Assembly (NCBI GenBank): GCA_965248735.1
Contig: OZ252146.1
Coordinates: forward strand, 992,001-1,056,000
Source: Aldehydirespirator sp965248735
Lineage (GTDB): Bacteria > Actinomycetota > Acidimicrobiia > Acidimicrobiales > Aldehydirespiratoraceae
DNA: 64,000 nt
Direction of reading: 5' to 3'
Position 1 is the first letter of the stretch. Every line of letters begins with the position of its first letter. The position numbers and the translations under genes were made by a program. The notes under the pieces were generated by a model that was not told where the DNA came from, made no database searches, and saw only the letters and a program-made list of their open reading frames with translations. Positions 17,215-25,903 of the stretch are shown here, in pieces.

Positions 17215-17667
17215 TCAAGCCGAGCGCTTGCCGCCCAGAGTCAAGCGCCGCACCAGATGGTTCCAGCCGCAATCGGTGCAGACCTCTACCACATAGCCGA
17301 TCGAGGGGCTGGCACGGTCTTGCAGCCGCTGCATCTCGGCCCGCGTGGTGAGGCAGCGGCCGTGCTTGGGCAAGCGCGAGCCGAACACGTAGGTCACCTC
17401 GACGAGGCCCACCCTCGCGCACACCGGGCACTTGCGTCGGGTCGGCTGCCCGCAGAACTCCGCGTTGCGGTACAGCTCCCGCTGGGCGTCACAGACCTCG
17501 TGGCGGCCGAGCTTGCCCGACCGCCATGCCCTCAGCGTGGCTGCCCGGGCGAGCCGGTAGTCAACCGTCGCGGAAGCCGAGGCGTCCGGCTCTACGGCGC
17601 TCTCGGAGGCAGCCAGGCGGAACGGGCTCGGCTTCACGGTCCGGCAGAATAGTCCGTCGCCCGCCAT
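17215..17667 (-). CDS. DUF5318 family protein
   Basis: A protein of 150 aa with an actinobacterial architecture that I recognise as DUF5318. It has VDYRLARAATLRAWRSGKLG, REVCDAQRELYRNAEFCGQP, then a treble-clef-like pair CPVC and CTDCGWNHLVR, with the conserved YVFG between. The four cysteines probably bind zinc. Function is unknown. It overlaps the CCA-adding enzyme gene by 34 nt in a different frame, so a later GTG start (VKPSPF, 17634) is also possible. Confidence 0.85.
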   Translation of the reverse strand: MAGDGLFCRTVKPSPFRLAASESAVEPDASASATVDYRLARAATLRAWRSGKLGRHEVCDAQRELYRNAEFCGQPTRRKCPVCARVGLVEVTYVFGSRLPKHGRCLTTRAEMQRLQDRASPSIGYVVEVCTDCGWNHLVRRLTLGGKRSA

Positions 17668-18908
17668 CGTCGCAGGGCATCCAACGCCTCGGTCCGGCTG
17701 AGCGGACCCTCGTCGAAGGCCAGCTCACGCAAGAAGGCCAGGGCGCGGCCGATATCAGGGCCGGGCTCCAGGCCCAGCGCGGCCATCACGCCGCGGCCGT
17801 CGACACCAAGCGCGGGACCATCAACGTCCTCGTGGCGGCGCAGTTCGCTCAGAGCCGCAGCAAAGCCGCTCAGCCGCTCGTCGGACTCACCGGCGGCGGC
17901 CGCCACGGCGCGGGTAAAATCCACAGCGGCATCCACCGGCACCGGGCATGCGTGCACGAGTCGGCGGATTTCGGCCGCGCCGGTGCCAGCCCCTTGGAGC
18001 TGCTCTCGGGCCTCCAGCAATGCGGCCGCGCCAGACGCGAGCGACGTCGAGCAGCGCAGACCTCTCAGCTCAGTGCCAGCCTCCTCCGCTGAGTCCTGCA
18101 CGAACAGCGACGCCCAGCGGGCCGCCGGCTCGGCGGCCACTGCGGCCGTGACCCGGCCCAGCGCCACGGGATCGCGGCCAGCAATCCGCGGCAGCACCCG
18201 CTCGATGAGCCCGGTGCGGAACAGGAAGCGGAAGCCCTCGGAGGGATCATCGAGCAGCAGCAGCTTCTCGAGCTCGTCGCGGGTTCTCTCGACCGAGACG
18301 ATCTGCAGCCGCTCCCCCATGGCCCTGACCGCCCCGACCACCGCGTCGTCGGGCACAAGCCCGTGGCTGGCAACGAAGCGCGCCGCCCGCAGCATGCGCA
18401 GCGGATCGTCTCCGAAGGAGACCGCGGGGTCGAGCGGGGTGCGCAGCACCCGGGCCTCCAGATCCCGGCGCCCGCCGTGGGGATCGAGCAGGCTCCCGTC
18501 GGAGGTGTCGACGGCCATCGCGTTGACCGTGAAATCGCGGCGTGCGAGGTCCTGCTCCACATCGTCGCCGAAAGCTACAACGGGCTGGCGCGAGTGCTGG
18601 TCGTAGCGCTCGGCGCGGTGGGTGGTTATCTCGAAGGCCTGCCCGTCCACCACGCAGCCGATCGTGCCGAACCGCTCTCCCTGGGTCCACAGAGACGCCG
18701 CCACACCACCGACGATCCGCCGAACCGCCGGGGGGCGAGCATCGGTGGTGCAGTCCAGGTCGGCACCAGCGAGGAACTGCCCGGCGACAGCCTCGCGCAC
18801 GACGCCGCCCACGAGGTACAGCCGGTGCCCGGCCGCTGCGAAGAGCCGCGCCACGCCGGAGGCGGTCGTCAGGGCCGCTGACAGCGCCTCGGAGGCCTCG
18901 GTCCTCAC
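17634..18908 (-). CDS. CCA tRNA nucleotidyltransferase / poly(A)-polymerase-type (PcnA)
   Basis: Class II nucleotidyltransferase of 424 aa that adds or repairs the tRNA 3' CCA. The nucleotidyltransferase head has LYLVGGVVREAVAG and the catalytic ADLDCTTDARP, followed by RRDFTVNAMAVD and the RMLRAARFVASHGL block. The C-terminal half is a shortened, divergent HD-like region. It overlaps the deacetylase-like gene by ATGA. In Mycobacterium the equivalent gene (Rv3907c) also lies close to the Rv3909-type gene and sigM, matching the order here. Confidence 0.93.
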   Translation of the reverse strand: MRTEASEALSAALTTASGVARLFAAAGHRLYLVGGVVREAVAGQFLAGADLDCTTDARPPAVRRIVGGVAASLWTQGERFGTIGCVVDGQAFEITTHRAERYDQHSRQPVVAFGDDVEQDLARRDFTVNAMAVDTSDGSLLDPHGGRRDLEARVLRTPLDPAVSFGDDPLRMLRAARFVASHGLVPDDAVVGAVRAMGERLQIVSVERTRDELEKLLLLDDPSEGFRFLFRTGLIERVLPRIAGRDPVALGRVTAAVAAEPAARWASLFVQDSAEEAGTELRGLRCSTSLASGAAALLEAREQLQGAGTGAAEIRRLVHACPVPVDAAVDFTRAVAAAAGESDERLSGFAAALSELRRHEDVDGPALGVDGRGVMAALGLEPGPDIGRALAFLRELAFDEGPLSRTEALDALRRWRATDYSAGP

Positions 18909-19930
18909 CGACTTCCGTCAAGGGCCGCGAGACGGGCCGCAGCCTTGACGACCTCCATTCCGGGACCGGCCCCGCTGGCCGGCTCGGGGTACAAGTCGAG
19001 ACCCAGCAGCGCTCCGGTCACCGCATAGGACGAGGCTCGTGTGGCCTCGAGGTCGTACCCGCCCTCGAGCACGGCCACTGTTCGTGGCGCCAGCGGCACC
19101 AGCCGGCGGACGAAGTCGCCGTAGTCCGAGGCCGAATAGCACAGGCCCGTGAGGGGGTCGGCCCGGTGCCCGTCGTAGCCGGCGGAGATCAACATCCAGT
19201 CAGGGGTGAAGCGCTCCACTGCGGGCACGATCACCTCGTCGAGCGCAGCCCGCGCGGCGTCACCGGTGGCACCGGGTGGCAGAGGCACGTTGACGGTCAA
19301 CCCCTCGCCCGCTCCGGTGCCTCGCTCGCCCAGCGCGCCGGTACCCGGATACAGCGGGTACTGGTGAATGGACGCGTAGAGCACGTCGTCACGATCGAAG
19401 AACACGTCTTGGGTTCCGTTGCCGTGATGGGCATCGACGTCCACGATGGCCACCCGCTGTCCGCCAGCGGCCAGCGAGGCGGCGGCCACCGCGACGGAAT
19501 TGAACAGGCAGAAGCCCATCGAGGTCTCGGGGGTGGCGTGGTGCCCCGGAGGCCGCACTATGCAATAGGCCGCGGACTCGCCGCCGGTGGAGTCTTTCGA
19601 AGTTGTGGCGGCCGCCAGCTGCTCCGCGGCCGAGAGCACCGCGCCTGCCGCTAGTCGCGCCGCTTCGAAGCTGCCCGGCCCCATCGGGGTGTCGGCATCC
19701 AGGTGGCCCCCGCCGCGCTCGGCGATGGCGGCGACGCGGTCGATCATGGACGCGGAGTGCACAAGCTCAAGCTCGTCCCGCTCGGCCCGCCTAGGCGAAA
19801 CCCCCCCAGCGAGCAGCTCATGGTCGACGGCGGCCACTCCGGCCAGTGCGGCTCGCAGACGGTCGGGCCGCTCAGGATGCCGGTGTCCGGTGTCGTGGTC
19901 GAGGAAGCGTTCGTCGGTGATCACCAGCAT
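18905..19930 (-). CDS. histone deacetylase-family (AcuC/acetylpolyamine-type) hydrolase
   Basis: Zinc amidohydrolase of the arginase/deacetylase fold, 341 aa. It has the full set of active-site motifs: RPPGHHATPETSMGFCLFN (general base His pair), VDVDAHHGNGTQDVF (zinc Asp and His) and SAGYDGHRADPLTG (zinc Asp). An LEGGYDLEA motif follows. The bacterial members deacetylate acetyl-CoA synthetase or acetylpolyamines. The substrate here is not resolvable. It is first in a three-gene minus-strand unit with the CCA enzyme and DUF5318. Confidence 0.92.
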   Translation of the reverse strand: MLVITDERFLDHDTGHRHPERPDRLRAALAGVAAVDHELLAGGVSPRRAERDELELVHSASMIDRVAAIAERGGGHLDADTPMGPGSFEAARLAAGAVLSAAEQLAAATTSKDSTGGESAAYCIVRPPGHHATPETSMGFCLFNSVAVAAASLAAGGQRVAIVDVDAHHGNGTQDVFFDRDDVLYASIHQYPLYPGTGALGERGTGAGEGLTVNVPLPPGATGDAARAALDEVIVPAVERFTPDWMLISAGYDGHRADPLTGLCYSASDYGDFVRRLVPLAPRTVAVLEGGYDLEATRASSYAVTGALLGLDLYPEPASGAGPGMEVVKAAARLAALDGSR

Positions 19931-20147
19931 GGCCGGATCGTAGTGCCAGCCTCGACGCTCGATCGGAGCCAGCGTCTATGGGGCACCGTTCCGCGTCCGT
20001 CGCGGCGCCGGTTGTGCTTGACGCTGCAGGCGTCTCGACTCGTGCCTGCCGCGTATCGTGGTCGTGCATGCCAGCACGACCTGTCGGCGGCGATCGGAGC
20101 CGACCTCCTCGCGGCCCCGGGGACAAACTGTCACCGCCTCTGGGCTC

Positions 20148-20855
20148 ATGGCCCTGACCTCGTTGAGCATCGGTTCGGCGCGATTCCGTGTTGGAGCCTG
20201 GCAGGGTGCCGCCGACGTGGCGTACCTGGTCCTGGCGTCCGCGGCCGCAACCCTGGCACCGTGGGTGCTGGCCTCACTGCGCGACCGGCTCCATGACCTG
20301 GGATACCGCGCCGTTGTCACCGCAGCCGTAGCCCCGCGTGAGCGCGACGCCCTCATCCGAGACAGGTTTGACGTCCGCTCCGAGCTTGCGACTCTCAGCC
20401 GCGGTCTCGAAGCGGCGACGCCCAAGATGGTGAACCCGCGCGGGCACACCCGGCGCGGCACCCGGCGCGACCTCGAAGTTGTGCTGCAGGTCGACGCCGA
20501 GGCGTTCCTCCCGTTCTGGCGGATCGACGCCGACGGCCTTCACGAGGCTCGCACGGCCACGCCGTTCAGCCGCTGGCGCGTCAACCGCGGCCTGGAGGTG
20601 CACGCCTACAGCATCACCGGGCGAGCAGGTTCTGCGGGCTATCTCCAGCGACTAGCGGTGGCAGCCCGCTGCCAGGGCCAGGGCCTGGGAACCCTGCTGG
20701 TGGCGGACGCTCTGGTGTGGCTGAGGCGCGGAGGAGCCCGCACCGCCCTGGTGAACACCCAGCCCGACAACGAGCGAGCGCTCGCCCTGTACCGGCGCTG
20801 CGGGTTCTGCATGGAGCCCGACCGGCTCGCAGTCCTGTATCGCGATCTCCGATGA
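20148..20855 (+). CDS. GNAT-family N-acetyltransferase
   Basis: Acetyltransferase of about 235 aa. The C-terminal GNAT core has LQRLAVAARCQGQGLGTLLV (acetyl-CoA loop R-x2-G-x-G/A: RCQGQG) and ALVNTQPDNERALALYRRCGF. The N-terminal 120 residues form a second, degenerate acetyltransferase-like half. I chose ATG 20148. An upstream GTG at 20058 would add 30 low-complexity residues. It overlaps the following secreted-protein gene by ATGA. Substrate unknown. Confidence 0.8.
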   Translation: MALTSLSIGSARFRVGAWQGAADVAYLVLASAAATLAPWVLASLRDRLHDLGYRAVVTAAVAPRERDALIRDRFDVRSELATLSRGLEAATPKMVNPRGHTRRGTRRDLEVVLQVDAEAFLPFWRIDADGLHEARTATPFSRWRVNRGLEVHAYSITGRAGSAGYLQRLAVAARCQGQGLGTLLVADALVWLRRGGARTALVNTQPDNERALALYRRCGFCMEPDRLAVLYRDLR

Positions 20856-23038
20856 GCCGGCCCCCCGGCTGGCGGTCCGCTCTCGCGGTCATGGCCTTCT
20901 GCCTCACCACATCATCCTGGGTCGCCAGCACCACCCAGGCAGATGCTCAGACCGCCGATGAGGTTCTGACCCCCCAGGAGGATCAGACCGCCGAGGAGGA
21001 TCTGACCCCCCAGGCCATAGTGGATCTCGCTGGTCTGGATCTCATCGGCCAGACAGCGGCAACACCCTCGTCACCGGCAATCATTCACCTTCGCGTCGCC
21101 GACGAGCTGTCAACGGCGGACCTGAGAGCCCGCCTATACGCGCCGGTGACGACTAGGGCCGAACTGCTGGCGTCGTTGTACGGCCCGCCGCCGACGCCGC
21201 TGATCGCGGAATGGATCGTCGAGGATTCCCGCATCGCCGCCAGTGACGATCAAGGCGTCGTCTTGTCGGTGCCCATTCAGCCACCTGAAGAGGATCTGAC
21301 AAGTCCGATGAGCTTCGACGACGGGCGACCGCTTCCGCTGCATCTGGAAGCAGTCGACGCCACCGGCGCCGTCGTACGGGTGCTGGCCACTTTCCTGACT
21401 CCAGGTGCGGACGCCGCAGTCGACGATTCCGGGCAACCGCTGGTGGTTGCTGTTGTTCTCGACCTGCGTCTACCACCCTCTCACCTCGCCGACGGTGGCG
21501 CGGCCGTGGATGTGGCCTCGCTCAGCCGGGTGCTCGGCTTCGCCGAGGTGCTCATCGAGCGGAGAGGCGTGCCCCTCTCCGTTGCAATGAGCTCCGAGAC
21601 TCTCGATGCCCTTGCTCTCATCGGGGACGACACCAGCGTGGCAGTGCTGCGCACCGCGCTGCGGGGAAGGCAACTGCTCGCCACTACGTGGACGAGCCTC
21701 GACATCTATGACTTCACGAGGGCAGTCCGGGCCGACGTGGTCCTCGACGGGCTGCGAAGAAGCGCCGAGGCGCTGCGATGGGTCGGCCTGGAAGCCAGCA
21801 CGGTCATGCGTTTCGAATACCCGCTGACGGTGCGAGCGGTCAGGGCCATCACCGAGCCGGCGACCGGAGTGAGCGCTTTCTTCACCGACGCTCTGCCCAC
21901 GGATAGCGGCCCCTTCCCGCCAGTGACATTGATGACCGACTCATCCGGCGGCAGTTACCCGTTGGTCCAAGCTGACCCGGTTCTCGCCGGAATGCTTCAG
22001 TTCCCCGACTCGGAACTCGGTATGCAGTGGGCGCGCGCTGAACTTCTCCGCATCGCCGCCGCGGGTACACCGAAGGCAGTGGTTGTGTCCGTGCCTGCAC
22101 ATTTCGAGCCATTGCTCGCCTGGCAGGAGTTCGCCACCCTCCGCTGGGCGCCTTTCGAAGGGGAGAACGGTCCGACCGTCCCGATCCAGGTCTTCGTCAC
22201 CGAGCGCGGTGAGCTGAGGGGCTTCCCCGTCGCAAGCATCGAGCCGAAGACACTGGCCCTGCTGCTCGACATGATCACCGGCGACGCAGCCCTGAGGCCA
22301 GCCACCGTGGACGACGTGCTCGCACAGGAGCCGCCGGTGGGCGCAGTCACGATCGCAGTGGCGGTTCGACCCTCTGACCCGGGGGACTTCGGCCTCTACC
22401 TCGCCCGGCTAGCCCAAGTGGAGCAGCGACTAGCGGCCTACGAGTCGTTCCTCGGGAACGATCCCTTCCTGGCCGCCCCGCTGCGTACTCTGCTCGCAGT
22501 CAGCGCTAGCCGACACCTGACGACCGGGGAGCTCACTGAGTTCCTCAACGCCGTCGATCAGCAGGTGACACAAGGAACGACGGGGGTTGAGTTCATGAGA
22601 CGGGGCCCGATCACATTCACCGAGCGCAACGCAGACTTGCCCGTGACGCTGGTGAACAACCGGCCCGCGCCGGTGACCGTAGTCCTAGAGCTGACCTCCG
22701 ACAGGATCGACTTCACGCACGAAGAGCGTCCCGTCTTCACGCTGGAACCGGGCCGCAACGACCTGACCGTGCCCGTCGAGGCGGCTGCGTCGGGCCGCAC
22801 CTCGGTCCGAGTGACCGTGACGACGCCAGACCCCGCCGGTGCCATAACCATCACTACCGGGACCTTCAGCGTGCGATTCACCGACGCGGAGGGTCTCGGC
22901 CTTCTGATCCTCGTGTGGGCTGCAGCCGCGCTGGCAGCGTGGTGGCTGAAGACGCTGCGCCGGGGTTCTCGCGATGCCGACAGCGCCAGTGGTACGGTCG
23001 CTGCACCCGGCTCCGGCCACGGCAACGCCGAGGACTGA
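20852..23038 (+). CDS. secreted DUF6049-like protein (Rv3909 position)
   Basis: Exported protein of about 728 aa. From the ATG at 20852, which overlaps the acetyltransferase stop, it has a signal peptide (RSALAVMAFCLTTSSWVA), an acidic linker, a central alpha/beta region (VVLDLRLPPSHLADG, LLATTWTSLDIYDFTRA), an Ig-like beta domain near 610-690 (ERNADLPVTLVNNR, TSVRVTVTTPD) and a C-terminal transmembrane helix (LGLLILVWAAAALAAWWL) with a short basic tail. The order pcnA-type gene / this gene / sigma factor / trxB matches Rv3907c-Rv3909-sigM-trxB2, which supports a DUF6049 identity. Normally murJ follows; here it does not. Confidence 0.78.
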   Translation: MSRPPGWRSALAVMAFCLTTSSWVASTTQADAQTADEVLTPQEDQTAEEDLTPQAIVDLAGLDLIGQTAATPSSPAIIHLRVADELSTADLRARLYAPVTTRAELLASLYGPPPTPLIAEWIVEDSRIAASDDQGVVLSVPIQPPEEDLTSPMSFDDGRPLPLHLEAVDATGAVVRVLATFLTPGADAAVDDSGQPLVVAVVLDLRLPPSHLADGGAAVDVASLSRVLGFAEVLIERRGVPLSVAMSSETLDALALIGDDTSVAVLRTALRGRQLLATTWTSLDIYDFTRAVRADVVLDGLRRSAEALRWVGLEASTVMRFEYPLTVRAVRAITEPATGVSAFFTDALPTDSGPFPPVTLMTDSSGGSYPLVQADPVLAGMLQFPDSELGMQWARAELLRIAAAGTPKAVVVSVPAHFEPLLAWQEFATLRWAPFEGENGPTVPIQVFVTERGELRGFPVASIEPKTLALLLDMITGDAALRPATVDDVLAQEPPVGAVTIAVAVRPSDPGDFGLYLARLAQVEQRLAAYESFLGNDPFLAAPLRTLLAVSASRHLTTGELTEFLNAVDQQVTQGTTGVEFMRRGPITFTERNADLPVTLVNNRPAPVTVVLELTSDRIDFTHEERPVFTLEPGRNDLTVPVEAAASGRTSVRVTVTTPDPAGAITITTGTFSVRFTDAEGLGLLILVWAAAALAAWWLKTLRRGSRDADSASGTVAAPGSGHGNAED

Positions 23039-23087
23039 AGCGAGGCGGGCACCCCCCTTTCGACAGGCGACCATACGAGGACACAAC

Positions 23088-23951
23088 ATGACCGTGGGTA
23101 TTGTCACCGACAGCTCATGCGATCTGAACGACGAGCAGCTCAAAGGGCTCAACGTGGAGATCGTCCCCCTGTTCATCCGCTTCGGAACCGACGAGTTCGT
23201 CGACCGCGAGCAGATCAGCGTCGAGGACTTCTATCGGCGCATGGCGACGGCCGACGAGCTGCCCCAGACCGCGGCCCCGCCGCCCGGGCGCTTCGAGCAG
23301 GCTTTCCGCCGTTTCTTGGACGCCGGTTGCGAGGCGGTGGTGAGCATCAACCTGTCATCGGCCATCTCGGCGACCATGCAGTCTGCGGTGCAGGCCGCCG
23401 ACGCGTTCCGCGCCGAACATGACGGTGCCGACGTCAGGGTTCTGGACAGCAAATCGGTGACCGCCGGCCTCGGCACACTGGTGCTGCAGGCAGCCCGGAT
23501 GGCGTCCGCCGGCGACGACGCCGGCACCATCGAGGCCTTCGTGGCCGATGCTTCCGAACGCACCCACGTGTTCGGCACGCTCGACACGCTGGAGAACCTC
23601 CGCAAGGGCGGGCGCATCGGCGGCGCGCAAGCCATGCTCGGTTCGATGCTGTCGATCAAACCCATAGTCGACATCTCCACCGGGGAAGTGGCCGAGGCCG
23701 CCAAGCAGCGCACTCGCCGGAAGGCTCTCGGCTGGTTGCGCGACGCCGTGCGAGTCGCCGCACCGGTGGAACACCTCGCGGTCATGCACGGCGAGGCGGC
23801 TGACGTCGGCAACTTCTGCGAGATGCTGGCCGAAGTCCATAGCGGCACCATCCGGGTGTGCAAGGTCGGACCGGTCGTGGGCGCCCACGCCGGCCAGGGA
23901 GTGATGGGCATGGCCTACCAAGTCCCGGCGGCGTCGCCGAGCCCCTCATGA
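23088..23951 (+). CDS. DegV-family fatty-acid-binding protein
   Basis: DegV/FakB-type lipid-binding protein of 287 aa. It starts MTVGIVTDSSCDLND at an ATG with CGAGGA 8 nt upstream. The fatty-acid pocket motifs TAAPPPGRFEQAFRRFL, INLSSAISATMQSA, LDSKSVTAGLGTLVLQAA and LRKGGRIGGAQAMLGSML are clear. FakB proteins present fatty acids to FakA kinases; no fakA is nearby. It occupies the place where murJ would be expected in the mycobacterial order. Confidence 0.92.
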   Translation: MTVGIVTDSSCDLNDEQLKGLNVEIVPLFIRFGTDEFVDREQISVEDFYRRMATADELPQTAAPPPGRFEQAFRRFLDAGCEAVVSINLSSAISATMQSAVQAADAFRAEHDGADVRVLDSKSVTAGLGTLVLQAARMASAGDDAGTIEAFVADASERTHVFGTLDTLENLRKGGRIGGAQAMLGSMLSIKPIVDISTGEVAEAAKQRTRRKALGWLRDAVRVAAPVEHLAVMHGEAADVGNFCEMLAEVHSGTIRVCKVGPVVGAHAGQGVMGMAYQVPAASPSPS

Positions 23952-23997
23952 ACCCGGACGACTCGAAACGGGCAAGAGAGCACTTGAGGATCTGACA

Positions 23998-24732
23998 ATT
24001 CGCAACGACAGCGCCTCTCATCGGCATCGACGGCACCGAGACGGAATCGACGACGCCAAGCTCACGAGGGCTGCACAAACCGGGGATCGGCGCGCCCTCG
24101 AGCAGTTGCTGCGGCAGCACCACGATCAGATCCACACCATCTGCCGGCGCCTCGCGGGCAACGACGCCGACGGGCAGGACGCCACCCAGGAGGCGCTCAT
24201 CGCCATCGTCAAAGGGCTCCCCCGCTTTCACGGCAAGGCCAAGTTCTCGACTTGGGCCTATCGGGTCGCGACCAACGCTGCCCTTGATGAACTGCGACGA
24301 CGCAGCCGGCGACCCCCGCCCACCCTGATCGAGGCCGGCGACCGCTTCGCGGGCACACCGACCGCCGATGACACGGCCGCGGTGGCGGCGCGCCTCGATC
24401 TCGATGCCGCGCTGGCCCAACTGTCCGAGGAGTTCCGAGCGCCGGTGGTGCTCAGGGACGTGGCCGGCTGCGACTACGCCGAGATCGGCCTGATCCTGCG
24501 AATCCCGCCCGGGACTGTCAGATCCCGCATCGCCAGGGGCAGGGCCCGGCTGGCAGAGGCAATGAGTGCCAACGGCGGGAACCACCATGACGCTGCGGAG
24601 CGTCGTAACCCTGAAGCGATCAGCCGGAGCGGGAATGACAGCGTGGAACACAGGGATCCTGAGGCGAGTAGCCGAGACCCGAAACGACAACGTGGAACGC
24701 AGAACGCAGAACCACGAAGCGAGCAGCCATGA
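23998..24732 (+). CDS. ECF-type RNA polymerase sigma factor (SigM position)
   Basis: Sigma-70 region 2 (DATQEALIAIVKGLPRF, FSTWAYRVATNAALDELRRR) and region 4 (LSEEFRAPVVLRDVAGCDYA, IPPGTVRSRIARGRARL) are intact. Conserved sequence extends upstream to about 24049 (DDAKLTRAAQTGDRRALEQLL), yet the frame has no ATG, GTG or TTG between its upstream stop (23902-23904) and a TTG at 24106, which would cut off the first helix of region 2. The best-placed candidate is an ATT at 23998, 7 nt after AGGA. The 3' end encodes a 50-residue polar tail with an internal duplication. It overlaps the anti-sigma gene by ATGA and lies upstream of trxB-trxA, the SigM context. Confidence 0.85.
   Translation: MRNDSASHRHRRHRDGIDDAKLTRAAQTGDRRALEQLLRQHHDQIHTICRRLAGNDADGQDATQEALIAIVKGLPRFHGKAKFSTWAYRVATNAALDELRRRSRRPPPTLIEAGDRFAGTPTADDTAAVAARLDLDAALAQLSEEFRAPVVLRDVAGCDYAEIGLILRIPPGTVRSRIARGRARLAEAMSANGGNHHDAAERRNPEAISRSGNDSVEHRDPEASSRDPKRQRGTQNAEPRSEQP
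24608..24699 (+). repeat. imperfect duplication in the 3' tail of the sigma gene
   Basis: Two related copies of about 43 bp with a 48-bp period (from 24608 and 24656; CCTGAAGCGATCAGCC versus CCTGAGGCGAGTAGCC, both ending near CGTGGAA). They encode RNPEAISR and RDPEASSR, beyond the region 4 helix-turn-helix. Confidence 0.6.
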
Positions 24733-25796
24733 GTGACGAATCGTTGCGGCGCGACGAGCTCGTCTCGGCTTATCTCGACGGCGAGGCAACCCCGGCCGAG
24801 ATTGCGGAGGTCGAGGGGGACGATGCCCTGCTGGCCCGGGTCGAAGAGCTGCGGGTCGTGCGCGACGCGGTAGCCGCGCCGGTGCCGTCGTTGTCTGCGG
24901 AGCAGCGCGACCAGTTGATCAGTGCAGCCCTCGGTGTAGCCGATGCGGAAGCCGACGCCCGCCTGGAAGCCAAGATCGTGACCCGGCACCGCCCGCCGCC
25001 CCTGTTCCTGGCGGTGGCTGCGGCCGTTCTCTTGCTCGCGGCCGTCGTCAGTGCTGGCCTGCTCGCCAGCAGGGGCAGCGACGACGCCGACACGGCAGCG
25101 GAGCCGACCTCAATGGCTGACTCTGCCGCCGGGGCCGAGATGGCCGCCGAGCCCATGGCCGAAGCGGACATGGCGGCCGCGGACGAGGCGACGGTGCCCG
25201 CGGAGGCGATGGAGCCCGCGGACGCGGCGACGGTGCCCGCGGAGGCGATGGCTGGCGAAGAACCCATGGCCGACGAAGAACCCATGGCCGACGACGCGAT
25301 GGAAGAGGCGGCCGCGGAAGCGGAGGCAATGGAGGCGCCTGCAGCCACCACGACCGTCGCCGCCATAGAAGCGGACGACAGCGAGGATCAAGCGGCTCCC
25401 GAGCCGACTTCGGTAACTGCGAGGACCGAGGAGGAGCGGCGATCGGAGCCGACCATGGACGGGGGCGAGCCCGACACCGACGGTACTGACGGGCAGATTG
25501 TGGACTTGGGCATACTGGAGAACCTTGAGTCGCTCTATGAGAACATCGGGGCGAAATGGTCTGCCGCCCTGGAGGATGAGGCGATGGCTGACCCCGGGGC
25601 CTGCTCCGCGGCAGTGGACGAACGGGCGCTCGAAATGAGCGCCGAAACGCGCCAATCCTTCGTCGCCACCGTCGGAGTCGAGGATCCCCTCACCTTCGAT
25701 GCCCAATTCGTTCGCCGACCTGACGGCAGCGCTCTCGTCATCTACGCCGCGGCGCCCGACTGCGAGATCGAAATCCACGAACTGGCCGCTTCCTGA
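24729..25796 (+). CDS. membrane-anchored anti-sigma factor
   Basis: Partner of the preceding sigma factor, translationally coupled to it (ATGA). The N-terminal 90 residues (RDELVSAYLDGEATPAEIAEV) form a helical anti-sigma domain without a zinc HxxxCxxC motif. One transmembrane helix follows (about 92-114: FLAVAAAVLLLAAVVSAGLL). Then come about 130 residues of Ala/Glu/Met-rich repeats (TVPAEAM twice, EEPMAD twice) and a small C-terminal extracytoplasmic domain with one Cys pair (GACSAA, APDCEIEIHEL). This suits a redox- or envelope-sensing anti-sigma of the RsmA (Rv3912) type. Total 355 aa. Confidence 0.82.
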   Translation: MSDESLRRDELVSAYLDGEATPAEIAEVEGDDALLARVEELRVVRDAVAAPVPSLSAEQRDQLISAALGVADAEADARLEAKIVTRHRPPPLFLAVAAAVLLLAAVVSAGLLASRGSDDADTAAEPTSMADSAAGAEMAAEPMAEADMAAADEATVPAEAMEPADAATVPAEAMAGEEPMADEEPMADDAMEEAAAEAEAMEAPAATTTVAAIEADDSEDQAAPEPTSVTARTEEERRSEPTMDGGEPDTDGTDGQIVDLGILENLESLYENIGAKWSAALEDEAMADPGACSAAVDERALEMSAETRQSFVATVGVEDPLTFDAQFVRRPDGSALVIYAAAPDCEIEIHELAAS

Positions 25797-25853
25797 GTCC
25801 CACCAGAGCCACGGCTTCGCCCAACGCATTGCGAAATCCCGTGATCTCAGACC

Positions 25854-25867
25854 ATCCGCTCGGCCCC
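25854..25867. repeat. solo copy of short GGCCGAGCGG motif
   Basis: The exact 14-mer ATCCGCTCGGCCCC, also found behind dnaB (12405-12418). Here it lies between the anti-sigma gene and the following membrane protein gene. Confidence 0.5.
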
Positions 25868-25903
25868 TAAGCCGCCCGCCGGGCCGCCGGTAGGCTGCAC
25901 GCC

